Shown piece by piece: positions 17,322 to 25,814 of a stretch of DNA of 64,000 nucleotides. The stretch comes from Mucilaginibacter_A sp050955045 (lineage in GTDB: Bacteria; Bacteroidota; Bacteroidia; Sphingobacteriales; Sphingobacteriaceae). The stretch covers positions 1-64,000 of the forward strand of contig JBPBQV010000019.1 in the NCBI GenBank assembly GCA_050955045.1. The letters are read 5' to 3'. The position numbers were made by a program, and so were the translations under genes. A model generated the notes under the pieces. The model worked only from the letters and a program-made list of their open reading frames with translations, was not told the origin of the DNA and ran no database searches. The first letter of the stretch is position 1, and each line of letters opens with the position of its first letter.

Positions 17322-18350
17322 ATGAAACTGACTTACCAACCTTACCAGCTCGAACTGAAATATCCGTTTGGTATTTCCAAGTTTACGCGAACTTCCACAC
17401 CTTTAATGTTGCTTAAACTGGAATACGAAGGTTTTACGGGTTATGGAGAAGCTTCGATGGTTCCATATATGGGCGAAAATTTGGAAACGGCTACTGCATT
17501 TCTGCAAAAGGTTGATTTAAGCTCTTTTTATCACCCTTTTTCTATGGATGAAGTAATGACTTATTTAGACAGTCTTTCTCCCGAAAATCCCAATATAAAA
17601 GCTGCAATTGATCTAACTTTTCATGATCTGATCGGCAAAATCGAACAAAAACCATGTTATCAAATGTTTGGTTCCGATCCGCAGAAAATGCCAGTAACCA
17701 GTTTTACTTTAGGTTTGGATACGCCCGAAATGATGATTAAAAAAGCACAGGAAGCCGCGGATTTTAAAGTGATCAAAATAAAATTAGGCCGGGATAATGA
17801 TGAAGAAATTATCCGCGCCATTCGTTCGGTTACCAACGTTCCGCTTTATGTAGATGCAAACCAGGGCTGGACGGACAGGCAGCAATCGCTCGATAAAATC
17901 TATTGGCTGCACGAACAAGGCGTAGAACTGATTGAACAACCGATGGATAAAAACGATGTAGATGGCAACGCGTGGCTGACTGAAAACAGTCCGGTTGCCA
18001 TAATTGGTGATGAAGCCGTACAGCGTTTTTCCGATGTAGAAAAAGCAAAAGGCGTTTACCACGGCATCAACGTAAAACTGATGAAATCTGCCGGAATGTA
18101 CGAAGGCCACCGCATGATTTTAAAAGCGAAAGAATTAGGTTTAAAAGTATTAATTGGTTGCATGAGCGAAACCAGTTGCGCTACTTTGGCCGCTGCGGCT
18201 TTGGCTCCGCTTTGTGATTGGGCTGATTTGGACGGGCCATTTCTCACTAAAAATAATCCTTACCAAAACCCTGCTTTTGTTGATGGAAAATATGTGCTAA
18301 AAGAAGCATTTGGATTGGGTTTGGTTTCAGTTGAAGGTTCTCTGTTGTAA
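17322..18350 (+). CDS. Dipeptide epimerase (enolase superfamily)
   Basis: A 342-residue member of the muconate-lactonizing subgroup of the enolase superfamily, most like L-Ala-D/L-Glu epimerases that act in recycling of murein peptides. Catalytic residues are visible: the KxK pair K152/K154 in VIKIKLG, metal ligands D178 (YVDANQGW), E205 (ELIEQPM) and D230 (IIGDEAVQ), and the opposite-face base K252 in VKLMKSAG. IGCMSETSCA near the C-terminus is typical of the epimerases. The gene is divergent from the unknown gene upstream. The exact dipeptide is not determined. A 12-mer copy at 18296-18310 encodes part of VLKEAF. Confidence 0.9.
   Translation: MKLTYQPYQLELKYPFGISKFTRTSTPLMLLKLEYEGFTGYGEASMVPYMGENLETATAFLQKVDLSSFYHPFSMDEVMTYLDSLSPENPNIKAAIDLTFHDLIGKIEQKPCYQMFGSDPQKMPVTSFTLGLDTPEMMIKKAQEAADFKVIKIKLGRDNDEEIIRAIRSVTNVPLYVDANQGWTDRQQSLDKIYWLHEQGVELIEQPMDKNDVDGNAWLTENSPVAIIGDEAVQRFSDVEKAKGVYHGINVKLMKSAGMYEGHRMILKAKELGLKVLIGCMSETSCATLAAAALAPLCDWADLDGPFLTKNNPYQNPAFVDGKYVLKEAFGLGLVSVEGSLL
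18296..18310 (+). repeat. Dispersed 12-mer copy in the dipeptide epimerase gene
   Basis: GCTAAAAGAAGCATT, read as LKEAF. Confidence 0.88.
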
Positions 18351-18405
18351 GTTGCAAGTCTTTTGTGGATTTGATAGCTGAACTTTGTTGGTTCTGCACC
18401 TTGTT

Positions 18406-18479
18406 ATCCTGAGCTTGTCAAAGGATTCTTCACAATAAAAAGATCAATCGTTTTTAAAATCCTTCGACAAGCTCAGGAT
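18406..18479. repeat. REP-like inverted repeat (ATCCTGAGCTTGTC family)
   Basis: Two 22-base arms, 18406-18427 and 18458-18479, pair with one mismatch around a 30-base AT-rich spacer. The core ATCCTTCGACAAGCTCAGGAT is cut to CCTTCGACAAGCTCAGG in my reading of the conserved part. A partial relative is at 22400-22424. Such palindromic elements are common between genes in this phylum and can act as terminators for the two flanking genes. Confidence 0.8.
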
Positions 18480-18549
18480 GACTGCATGGTTGAAACAAAT
18501 TGATTACACACAGAAAGCAGTACCAATTGGTGCTGCTTTCTTTTTAGGA

Positions 18550-18564
18550 AGTAAAAGAAGTATT
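18550..18564 (+). repeat. Dispersed 12-mer copy, touching a stop codon
   Basis: AGTAAAAGAAGTATT overlaps by two bases the stop codon of the minus-strand BlaR1-like gene. Confidence 0.88.
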
Positions 18565-20488
18565 AAGGTTTTTTAGTTTTTTTCATGGTAATTTCAACAA
18601 CACCATTTTTGCCTTTATTACCAAATTTTTCTTCTGCTTTTTTGCTACTAAAAACACTAATGCTTTCAATATCATTTGGATCTGTTTTAGACAGAGCATT
18701 TTTATCAATTTCTTTTCCATCTAATAGATAAATCGGATCTATGCCCATAATTTTAGATTGGATGCGAACTACATCTGCTGGCGGACGTTGGCGTGCAGAG
18801 TCTTTTCCTCCAAATCCACTAAGGGTAAGTGTACCGTTATTAAATTGATTTAACGCTCTACCACGTTTAACTACACTATCTTCATCCATAAACTTTACTT
18901 TACCTTGAAGTAAGTTATTTTTTCCATCATCAAGCGTAAAATTGATTGGCATGGTATAAGCAACTCTAACAGGTTTACCTTTTTGTGTTCCAGGAATCCA
19001 TTTAGGCGATGCTTCTAAAACACGGATTGCTTCTGGTCCGCAACCGCCGCCAATATTGCGCAGCACTTTGATACCAGTTAATGAGCCATCTGTTTCTACT
19101 ACAAAAGTAATGATTACTCGACCTTGCGTTTTTTGATCCTTAGCAATTTTCGGATAACGAATCGCACCTGCTAAATAATTGCCAAAAGCGGATTCTCCGC
19201 CTGGAAACATAGGCAGTTTTTCTACTGATGCAAAACTTACTACATCAGAATCTGCAGGCGATTTAACGATAAGCATATTGGCTCTATTTGCTGCTGATTT
19301 TTTGTCTTCAATTACAATAATCTGAAGCTTTCCGGCAATGTTTTCAAATGCTCGAACTAAACTAACTGAATCAGTATTTGTAAAACTTACAGCAGATCCT
19401 TCGGTATATTCTGGTATTTCAAATTCTCCATCTTCATTAGTTATTGTGTTAATAGTATTTTGTTTATAATTTACTTTAACATTAGCAAGTGGCTTACCAA
19501 AGGTATTTACCACTTTTCCTTTTAATTTTTGAGCGATTATAGTTGGCAGTTTCAGCTTTGCCGCAGAACTTGGTAAAACGTTTATTTGATGTGATAAATC
19601 TACTGCTACTTCTCTTACCGTAGCATCACTATTAATTTTTTCTGAAAGTTTGAGAATCGTTCTCTGCTCGCTTACCGTTGCCGAAGTAAAAATTAGCATG
19701 GCAACAAAAAGTGGTGCCGAAAGTCCGTATTTAAGTAGCGCACTTCTTTTAGAAGGATTTTTATGTAACATCATAATGCGTTGTTTTAAAAGTGATTGAT
19801 TAAAAAAGCTGTTGACTAAATGATTGGATTGTACACCCAAACTTTCACTCAGCAAAAGCATAGCGTAATCAGATTTATCTATGCCGAAATCAATAGCATT
19901 ACGGTCAGCAATAAACTCGTGGTTGTATTTAATGGTTTTCCGGTAGAGGTAAATTACCGGGTTAAACCAGTTTAAAATCGTTAAAGCTTCAAACAAAAGC
20001 ACATCGGCAGAATGAAACTGGATGGCGTGAACCTGCTCATGTTGCAGGATTACGTCTTTTTGCGGCAGATTTTCATCAACCTTAATCTTCCCAAAAAACG
20101 AAAATGCATTGTTAGTTTGCTCCGCTTGCATGTATCTTTTCAGCAATACAAAACGATAAATTAAGCGTGCTAAAAGAAGCATTGAAACCAGCCAGTAAAC
20201 CGTTGTAAAAACTTGGGAAATGGTAAAACCGCTTTCGGCTTTCCCCGAAATCTGATATATAAAACCGGGATCTATATAATAAATAGTTTGCTGTACTTTT
20301 TGTGTGATAAACAGGTTTTTAACCCATTCGGATTGCATCATTGGAATAAAAAAAGACAAAATTGCTGCCGAAACCAGATAAATTCGGTTTAGCATAAAGT
20401 AAGTTTCTGTGCGTAAAAGCAACAGATAAAACCCGTAAAACAGCGCTAAATACAGGTTTGCCAGTAAAAGATAGTGCCACCAGTTCAT
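18563..20488 (-). CDS. BlaR1/MecR1-like M56 membrane peptidase fused to a TonB-type C-terminus
   Basis: A 641-residue membrane protein. The N-terminal third has transmembrane helices and an M56 gluzincin site, H150-E-x-x-H154 in LQHEQVHAIQ, with a second HE at 190-191. After a further helix near residue 255 come a carboxypeptidase-regulatory-like repeat (about 325-395, GKVVNTFGKPLANVKV), a TonB C-terminal domain (about 425-525, AFGNYLAGAIRYP through PINFTLDD) and a terminal domain like a TonB-receptor plug (about 575-641, PIYLLDGKEI). It lies five bases downstream of a BlaI-type repressor, so the pair is likely a signal-responsive regulator in which the peptidase inactivates the repressor. 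The signal is unknown and no beta-lactamase gene is nearby. Confidence 0.88.
   Translation of the reverse strand: MNWWHYLLLANLYLALFYGFYLLLLRTETYFMLNRIYLVSAAILSFFIPMMQSEWVKNLFITQKVQQTIYYIDPGFIYQISGKAESGFTISQVFTTVYWLVSMLLLARLIYRFVLLKRYMQAEQTNNAFSFFGKIKVDENLPQKDVILQHEQVHAIQFHSADVLLFEALTILNWFNPVIYLYRKTIKYNHEFIADRNAIDFGIDKSDYAMLLLSESLGVQSNHLVNSFFNQSLLKQRIMMLHKNPSKRSALLKYGLSAPLFVAMLIFTSATVSEQRTILKLSEKINSDATVREVAVDLSHQINVLPSSAAKLKLPTIIAQKLKGKVVNTFGKPLANVKVNYKQNTINTITNEDGEFEIPEYTEGSAVSFTNTDSVSLVRAFENIAGKLQIIVIEDKKSAANRANMLIVKSPADSDVVSFASVEKLPMFPGGESAFGNYLAGAIRYPKIAKDQKTQGRVIITFVVETDGSLTGIKVLRNIGGGCGPEAIRVLEASPKWIPGTQKGKPVRVAYTMPINFTLDDGKNNLLQGKVKFMDEDSVVKRGRALNQFNNGTLTLSGFGGKDSARQRPPADVVRIQSKIMGIDPIYLLDGKEIDKNALSKTDPNDIESISVFSSKKAEEKFGNKGKNGVVEITMKKTKKP
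20169..20183 (+). repeat. Dispersed 12-mer copy in the BlaR1-like gene, antisense
   Basis: GCTAAAAGAAGCATT opposite to the gene, within a transmembrane segment (SMLLLARLI). Confidence 0.88.
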
Positions 20489-20493
20489 GTTGG

Positions 20494-20868
20494 TTATTTG
20501 TTTTTAAGTTTTTCAATAAGCTTTAAAATCTCGTCTGCTTCTTTTAAGTCGATTTTTTCCTTCTCTACAAAAAAGGAAAACATGAGCTCTACAGAATTAT
20601 CGAAATAGCCTGTCAGCAGTTTATCGGCAGAAAAATTCTGGTATTCTTCCTTGCTGATCAGTGGATAATACTGATGGCTTTTACCAAAAGATTTATGGCC
20701 GATAACACCTTTGGTTTCCAAAATCCGGATAAAAGTAGAAACCGTATTATAAGCCGGTTTTGGCGATGGCAATTCGTCGATTACTTCTTTTACAAAGGCT
20801 TTTTCCAACTGCCATAAAACTTGCATTATTTGTTCTTCTGCGCGGGTTAGTTCTTTAATTTGTTTCAT
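20494..20868 (-). CDS. BlaI/MecI-type transcriptional repressor
   Basis: A 124-residue winged-helix regulator. It matches the family opening LTRAEEQIMQVLWQLEKAFVKEV, the recognition region KPAYNTVSTFIRILETKGVIGH and the protease-sensitive dimerisation helix region near the C-terminus, at standard length. It precedes the M56 sensor gene by five bases, the usual blaI-blaR1 order in Bacteroidota. By analogy it represses its own operon until cleaved. The upstream AT-rich gap (20869-20976) contains short dyads that could be the operator. Confidence 0.93.
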   Translation of the reverse strand: MKQIKELTRAEEQIMQVLWQLEKAFVKEVIDELPSPKPAYNTVSTFIRILETKGVIGHKSFGKSHQYYPLISKEEYQNFSADKLLTGYFDNSVELMFSFFVEKEKIDLKEADEILKLIEKLKNK

Positions 20869-20892
20869 AAAACTAAGTTAAAACTATTTTTT

Positions 20893-20906
20893 TAGTTTAA
20901 CAACTA
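20893..20906. promoter_or_regulatory. Possible BlaI operator dyad
   Basis: TAGTTTAACAACTA is an imperfect palindrome (TAGTT/AACTA) in the 108-bp divergent gap between the BlaI gene and the beta-CASP gene. A second TTAAAACTA/TAGTTTAA dyad overlaps it at about 20878-20900. Suggestive only, from position and symmetry. Confidence 0.35.
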
Positions 20907-20976
20907 AAAACTTAAAAAAAGAACTTTTAAATTTTCATCACGTTATGGTTTTGTTTTTATTGAAGAAAATATCCTT

Positions 20977-22377
20977 ATGAATATAACTTTCCACGGCGCA
21001 GCGCGCAATGTAACGGGCAGCAAACATTTAATAGAATTAACAGACGGAACACAGGTTTTGCTGGATTGCGGCATGTTCCAGGGAATGGGCGAACAAACCG
21101 ATGAGCTAAATGAATACTTTGGTTTCGACCCGAAAAAGGTAACTTACTTAATCCTTTCCCACGCACATATTGATCATTGCGGATTGATTCCGCGTTTAGT
21201 GGCCGAAGGTTTTGATGGATCAATCTTCTGCACATCTGCAACCATGGATTTAGCCACAATATTGATGACAGATTCTGCACACATTCAGGAACAGGATGCT
21301 AACTACAGCAATAAACACAGGCGAAGAAAAAATTTAAAAGAGTTAAGTCCGCTTTATACTGAAGAAAATGTAACCGAAGCTTTGCGTTTATTCAAAATTG
21401 TAGCATATGAAGAAGAATTTAAAGTTTCTCCACAAATCACTTTAAAGTTTACAGATGCCGGCCACATTATCGGTAGTGCAGCAGTGCATTTATCTCTTTT
21501 GGATGAAGGAAAACTGACACAAATTACTTTCAGTGGAGATGTTGGCCGCTACAATGATTTATTGCTGAAAGACCCGCAGCCTTATAAGCAAGCGGATTAT
21601 ATTATTCTGGAATCTACTTATGGCGATTCGCTGCACAAAGATTTAGAACCAATTGAAGATCAGCTAAAGAAAATTATTAAAGAAACATGTGTGGAAAAAG
21701 GCGGAAAACTGATTATTCCAGCGTTTAGTGTTGGCCGAACACAGGAATTATTGTACGCATTAAACAGTCTGGAGTTAAAAGGAGAACTGCCTGATATTCC
21801 TTATTATGTTGATAGTCCACTTTCTGGCAAAGCCACGCAAGTTTTGATGGAACATCCGGAAGTTTATAACGCTGGTGTGAAAAAAGTGCTGGAAGTAGAT
21901 GCCAATCCTTTTGCATTTAAAAGATTAAAATTTGTGGAGCTGGTGGAAGAATCCAAGGCTTTAAACAACAACTCGCAGCCTTGCGTTATTATTTCTGCAT
22001 CTGGCATGGCTGAAGCAGGACGAGTAAAACATCATATCAAAAACAGCATCAGCAATCCTAAAAATACAATTTTGCTGGTTGGTTATTGTGAACCCAAATC
22101 CTTAGGCGGACGATTAATTAATGGCGATCAACAGGTAAGTATTTTCGGAGAAGAATATCAGGTAAAAGCCGAAATAAGAGCAATTAAATCGATGAGCGCG
22201 CACGGCGATTACGAAGATTTACTTCGTTTTTTGGCTTGCCAGGACTCAAAAAAAGTAAAGAAAATTTTCCTTGTTCATGGTGAATATAAAGTGCAGCAGA
22301 ATTTTGCTGAACGCATTAAAACTTATGGTTTTAAAGATGTAGAAATTCCGGATCAGCATGAAAAAGTGGAATTGTAA
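20977..22377 (+). CDS. Metallo-beta-lactamase/beta-CASP family RNA-processing nuclease-like protein
   Basis: A 466-residue cytoplasmic protein of the YSH1/CPSF-like beta-CASP group. The metal-binding motif SHAHIDHCG is at 61-69 (H62, H64, D66, H67), followed by AGHIIGSA, SGDVGR, the beta-CASP segment FSVGRTQELLYAL, SASGMAEAGRVKHH and the terminal His motif VHGEY. All catalytic positions appear intact, which predicts RNA endo/exonuclease activity, although bacterial members of this branch are poorly characterised. Divergent from the blaI-like gene. Confidence 0.9.
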   Translation: MNITFHGAARNVTGSKHLIELTDGTQVLLDCGMFQGMGEQTDELNEYFGFDPKKVTYLILSHAHIDHCGLIPRLVAEGFDGSIFCTSATMDLATILMTDSAHIQEQDANYSNKHRRRKNLKELSPLYTEENVTEALRLFKIVAYEEEFKVSPQITLKFTDAGHIIGSAAVHLSLLDEGKLTQITFSGDVGRYNDLLLKDPQPYKQADYIILESTYGDSLHKDLEPIEDQLKKIIKETCVEKGGKLIIPAFSVGRTQELLYALNSLELKGELPDIPYYVDSPLSGKATQVLMEHPEVYNAGVKKVLEVDANPFAFKRLKFVELVEESKALNNNSQPCVIISASGMAEAGRVKHHIKNSISNPKNTILLVGYCEPKSLGGRLINGDQQVSIFGEEYQVKAEIRAIKSMSAHGDYEDLLRFLACQDSKKVKKIFLVHGEYKVQQNFAERIKTYGFKDVEIPDQHEKVEL

Positions 22378-22432
22378 GGTTGAGAGTTAAAAGGAGAGTC
22401 CTTCGATAGAATCAGGATGACAGGTTGCCGCG

Positions 22433-22545
22433 TTGTCATTTCGACCGAAGGGAGAAATCTTCTTTCAAAATGATTTTTTGGGTGATAAAAGGAGTATTTG
22501 AATTGATTGCTTTGAAGGAGATTCTTCCTAACGTCGGAATGACAA
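22433..22545. repeat. REP-like inverted repeat pair, GTCATTTCGAC family
   Basis: TTGTCATTTCGACCGAAGGG continuing AGAAATCT at 22433-22460 faces an inverted relative at 22518-22545 (GGAGATTCTTCC...CGGAATGACAA). The pair can fold into a long imperfect hairpin. The single-stranded middle holds a one-mismatch copy of the dispersed 12-mer (22484-22498, GATAAAAGGAGTATT). Confidence 0.65.
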
Positions 22546-22570
22546 ACTTGTTAAAACCATAAAATTATAA

Positions 22571-22614
22571 CGATAAAAAGAGCATTAGTATAAAAACTAA
22601 TGCTCCTTTTATCG
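22571..22614. terminator. Strong hairpin made of two variant dispersed repeats
   Basis: A 19-bp stem with one A-C mismatch and the 6-base loop ATAAAA. The right arm, read on the minus strand, is GATAAAAGGAGCATTAGT, a one-mismatch version of the dispersed 12-mer. It lies between the converging beta-CASP gene and M28 peptidase gene, so a bidirectional terminator is likely. Confidence 0.82.
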
Positions 22615-22630
22615 CTTAAAAATTAAAAAC

Positions 22631-24199
22631 CTAATTCAATGCAGCTGTTGCTTTTGGCAATTCTTTCCGCGGCATCATTTGTTCGCGTTGTGATGTATTG
22701 TACACAAAAGAAGCAACAATCGTAGCAGCCTGTTTCAAATCATCTTCCACCAAACGATCATAGGTATCTTGGTTACTGTGGTGCGTACGTGCAAAGTAAT
22801 CCATCGGATCTTGGATAAACTGAAATCCCGGAATGCCAACTGCATCAAAGGAAACATGATCTGTACTGCCAGTATTGCGAATAGTTAAAGTTGTTGCGCC
22901 TAAATCCTTAAACGGTTCTAACCAGGCTTTAAATATCGGCGCAACGGTTTCGTTTCCCTGCATAAAAACACCACGAATTTTACCGGTTCCGTTATCTAAA
23001 TTATAATAAGCAGATACTTTTTCCTGTTCTGTTTTTAACTGCATCGTTTTCGGATCGCCAAAATGATTCAAAACATAATTGCGAGAACCAAACAAACCCT
23101 GCTCTTCAGAACTCCATAATGCAATGCGGATGGTACGTTTTGGCTTAAAGTTGATTGCTTTTAAAATGCGCATTGCTTCCATCATTACAGCACTGCCTGC
23201 CGCATTATCTGTTGCGCCGGTTGCACTGTGCCAGGAATCAAAGTGGCCACCAATCATCACTACCTGATCTTTCAGTTTTTTATCTGTTCCGGCAATTTCT
23301 GCAACAACATTATAACCCTGCAAATCATTAGTAATGAATTTGGTTTTGATATCAGCTTCCATTTCCACTTTTTGACCGGCTTTCAGCAAACGTACAATTC
23401 GCAAATAATCCTCGCTGCTGGTTTCCAGTTCTGGTGCTACGGCTTTTGCGGTATCCGCATAAGAAGCGCCGTTAGTAGTAAAAACAGTTCCGTCTGTTCC
23501 GCGTGCCTGGCTCAATATCAAACCTACATTTTCATCCCTTAAAAAAGCACTCAATTTGGTACGGAAAGTACGCATCCGCATCATTGCTGCCATTTGCGGA
23601 TTACCAGCAGGATTTCTGCGTGGCGCACCGGTTGACTGCGCCGTAGCTTTAGCCATATCATCCAATTGCGCATCGGTATAACGCAAAAAATCAGGCGTTG
23701 CACCGGCTGCCAAACTCATGCTTGCAGGTTCGTAAATAATAATTTTACCTTTCAGTTTTCCTTTGTATTGATCCATATTCATGCTGGTATCAGCCTTAAC
23801 CAATACAATTTCGCTTTTAATTGGTCCATTTGTGCTAGGTGTCCACGCTTTTGGAATTGCAATAATTGCATGATAATAAGGAACGGTGATGGCTGCATAA
23901 TTTTTTTCTATATCCCAACCTTTACCAAATTTGCCCCAGGGCTCCAGCTTACTATTAGTTAAACCATAGCTTTTTAATTCTTTAACCGCCCAGTTTTGTG
24001 CATTTTTTAAATTGGTAGAGTTGGATAAACGTGGTCCACTTACATCCGTTAAGTAAAATGCAGTTTGCATTATTTTGGAGTGATTTAAACCTTCATCACG
24101 AATTTTTTGCGTGATGGCTGCATCTGGTGCATCTTGTGCGAGCAATCTACCGGAAAACGCGCAAACTAAAATTAAAGAAAGAAGTAGGTTTTTTTTCAT
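22631..24199 (-). CDS. M28 family zinc peptidase, secreted (carboxypeptidase Q-like)
   Basis: An exported aminopeptidase/carboxypeptidase-type enzyme of 522 residues from the ATG at 24199 (MKKNLLLSLILVCAFSG, cleavage near LLAQ). An ATG two codons upstream is equally open. M28 zinc-site motifs are visible: GGHFDSWH, TDNAAGSAVMME, SSEEQGLFGSR and a C-terminal GSTDHVSFDAVGIPGF containing the last His ligand. A protease-associated-like insert lies between the N-terminal helix region and the catalytic domain. It probably degrades peptides in the periplasm or outside the cell. A second, different M28 gene is divergent to it. Confidence 0.92.
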   Translation of the reverse strand: MKKNLLLSLILVCAFSGRLLAQDAPDAAITQKIRDEGLNHSKIMQTAFYLTDVSGPRLSNSTNLKNAQNWAVKELKSYGLTNSKLEPWGKFGKGWDIEKNYAAITVPYYHAIIAIPKAWTPSTNGPIKSEIVLVKADTSMNMDQYKGKLKGKIIIYEPASMSLAAGATPDFLRYTDAQLDDMAKATAQSTGAPRRNPAGNPQMAAMMRMRTFRTKLSAFLRDENVGLILSQARGTDGTVFTTNGASYADTAKAVAPELETSSEDYLRIVRLLKAGQKVEMEADIKTKFITNDLQGYNVVAEIAGTDKKLKDQVVMIGGHFDSWHSATGATDNAAGSAVMMEAMRILKAINFKPKRTIRIALWSSEEQGLFGSRNYVLNHFGDPKTMQLKTEQEKVSAYYNLDNGTGKIRGVFMQGNETVAPIFKAWLEPFKDLGATTLTIRNTGSTDHVSFDAVGIPGFQFIQDPMDYFARTHHSNQDTYDRLVEDDLKQAATIVASFVYNTSQREQMMPRKELPKATAALN

Positions 24200-24343
24200 A
24201 AACATTGTTTTTTTCTGTTTAAGTAAAGATATTTAATAAAACAGATAAATATTTTATTTGCATTTAACAACTTTGTTACAGTTTTTTAAATATATTAAGT
24301 CTTAATTTGAGATTAATCATCTAAAAATTATCTTTAAAATACC

Positions 24344-24358
24344 AATGCTTCTTTTACA
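24344..24358 (-). repeat. Dispersed 12-mer copy (intergenic, promoter side)
   Basis: TGTAAAAGAAGCATT on the minus strand, 31 bp before the M28 gene start. ACCAAT (24341-24346) and ATTGGT (24367-24372) flank it as short complementary arms. Confidence 0.88.
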
Positions 24359-24389
24359 GATAAAAAATTGGTGTTTTAATCCTTAAAAC

Positions 24390-25781
24390 ATGAAGAAATT
24401 AATACTAAGTGCTGTTTTAGCAGCTGCAATCTATGCTCCAAGCTTTGCACAAACAACAATTATCAGGCAAGATCCGCAAATTAGTAAAATGGTGGATGAA
24501 GTTTCCTCGAAAAATATTGAAGCTATCGTTCGCAAATTAGTCAGCTTTAAAACCCGACATACTTTAAGCGATACCACCAGCAAAACCACCGGTATCGGTG
24601 CAGCCAGAAACTGGATTAAAGCCGAAATGGAAAGATACGCCACTGCATCTAATGGAAGAATGAAAGTAGAATTTGATACGTTTATCCAGCCAGCCGGAGG
24701 CAGAATCGATAAGCCAACCGTTCTAAAAAACGTACTGGCTACTTTAAAAGGAACTGACTCAAACGATACACGGATTTATATGGTTTCCGGTCATTATGAT
24801 TCGCGCGTAAATGATGTAATGAACACAAATGCTGTGGAGCCTGGCGCAGTTGATGATGCTTCCGGAACAGCACTTTCGATGGAATTGGCACGTGTAATGG
24901 CGAAAACAAGTTTCCCGGCAACTATCATTTTTATGGCTGTTGTGGGAGAGGAGCAGGGTTTAAACGGTTCGACAAATGTTGCCAAACGCGCTAAAGCCGA
25001 AAACTGGAATATTGATGCCATGCTGAACAACGATATTGTGGGCAACACGTACGGCATGGAAACCGGTTTGAAAGATAACCGCAGCATCCGGGTTTTTAGC
25101 GAAGGCGTTCCTTCGACGGCAATTGCTTCCAGAACGGATACTTTGGTTGCGCGCCGTGCTGGTATCGCCATAAATTCTCTGGTTGGAAACGGCGGCGAAA
25201 ATGATAGTCCGTCGCGGCAATTGGCACGTTACACCAAAGAAATTGGTGAACGTTATGTTGCTCAATTAGATGTAAAACTGATTTATCGTCGTGATCGTTT
25301 TTTACGAGGCGGCGATCAGACACCTTTTTTACAGCAAGGTTTTACCGCTGTTCGTTTTACAGAAATGAATGAAGATTTTAACCGTCAGCACCAGGATATC
25401 CGTACAGAAAAAGGGGTTACTTATGGTGATTTGCCGGATTTTGCTGATTATGATTATACACGGAAAGTTGCACGCATGAATTTATCAATTTTGGCAAATT
25501 TAGCTTTAGCTCCGGCCGAACCGCAAAATGTAGGTGTGATCACCAGTGGTTTAACTAACAAAATACAGTTAAAATGGGAAGCACCAAAAGCCGGAAAAAA
25601 ACCAGCTGGTTATTATGTGTTGATGCGGGAAACCATCAGCCCGTATTGGGAAAAGAAGTTTTTTGTAACGGATACAAAAGCTGTTTTGGATTATTCTAAA
25701 GATAATTACTTTTTTGCGGTGCAAGCTGTGGATGAATTGGGACATGAGAGTTTGCCGATTGTACCAAAACCAGTCCGGTAA
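24390..25781 (+). CDS. M28 family zinc peptidase, secreted
   Basis: A 463-residue exported peptidase with signal peptide MKKLILSAVLAAAIYAPSFA. The M28 metal-site motifs are SGHYDSRV, VDDASGTALSMELAR and VVGEEQGLNGS, followed by LNNDIVGN and GGDQTPFLQQGF. The last 90 residues (from about PQNVGVIT, with IQLKWEAPKAGKKPAGYYVL) look like a fibronectin type III domain. It is distinct from the neighbouring divergent M28 enzyme, which lacks this tail. It likely acts in peptide scavenging. The 184-bp upstream gap is AT-rich and contains one dispersed 12-mer. Confidence 0.9.
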   Translation: MKKLILSAVLAAAIYAPSFAQTTIIRQDPQISKMVDEVSSKNIEAIVRKLVSFKTRHTLSDTTSKTTGIGAARNWIKAEMERYATASNGRMKVEFDTFIQPAGGRIDKPTVLKNVLATLKGTDSNDTRIYMVSGHYDSRVNDVMNTNAVEPGAVDDASGTALSMELARVMAKTSFPATIIFMAVVGEEQGLNGSTNVAKRAKAENWNIDAMLNNDIVGNTYGMETGLKDNRSIRVFSEGVPSTAIASRTDTLVARRAGIAINSLVGNGGENDSPSRQLARYTKEIGERYVAQLDVKLIYRRDRFLRGGDQTPFLQQGFTAVRFTEMNEDFNRQHQDIRTEKGVTYGDLPDFADYDYTRKVARMNLSILANLALAPAEPQNVGVITSGLTNKIQLKWEAPKAGKKPAGYYVLMRETISPYWEKKFFVTDTKAVLDYSKDNYFFAVQAVDELGHESLPIVPKPVR

Positions 25782-25792
25782 AGTTTAATTCA

Positions 25793-25807
25793 GATACTTC
25801 TTTTATC
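25793..25807 (-). repeat. Dispersed 12-mer copy (intergenic)
   Basis: GATAAAAGAAGTATC on the minus strand, 11 bases after the M28 peptidase stop and 7 bases from the end of the small convergent ORF. Confidence 0.9.
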
Positions 25808-25814
25808 ACTTAAA

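Noticed and set aside
18563..20868. A beta-lactam resistance locus
   Set aside because: Only the BlaI/BlaR1-type regulators are present; no beta-lactamase or penicillin-binding protein gene adjoins them. The neighbouring metallo-beta-lactamase fold protein is a beta-CASP nuclease type.
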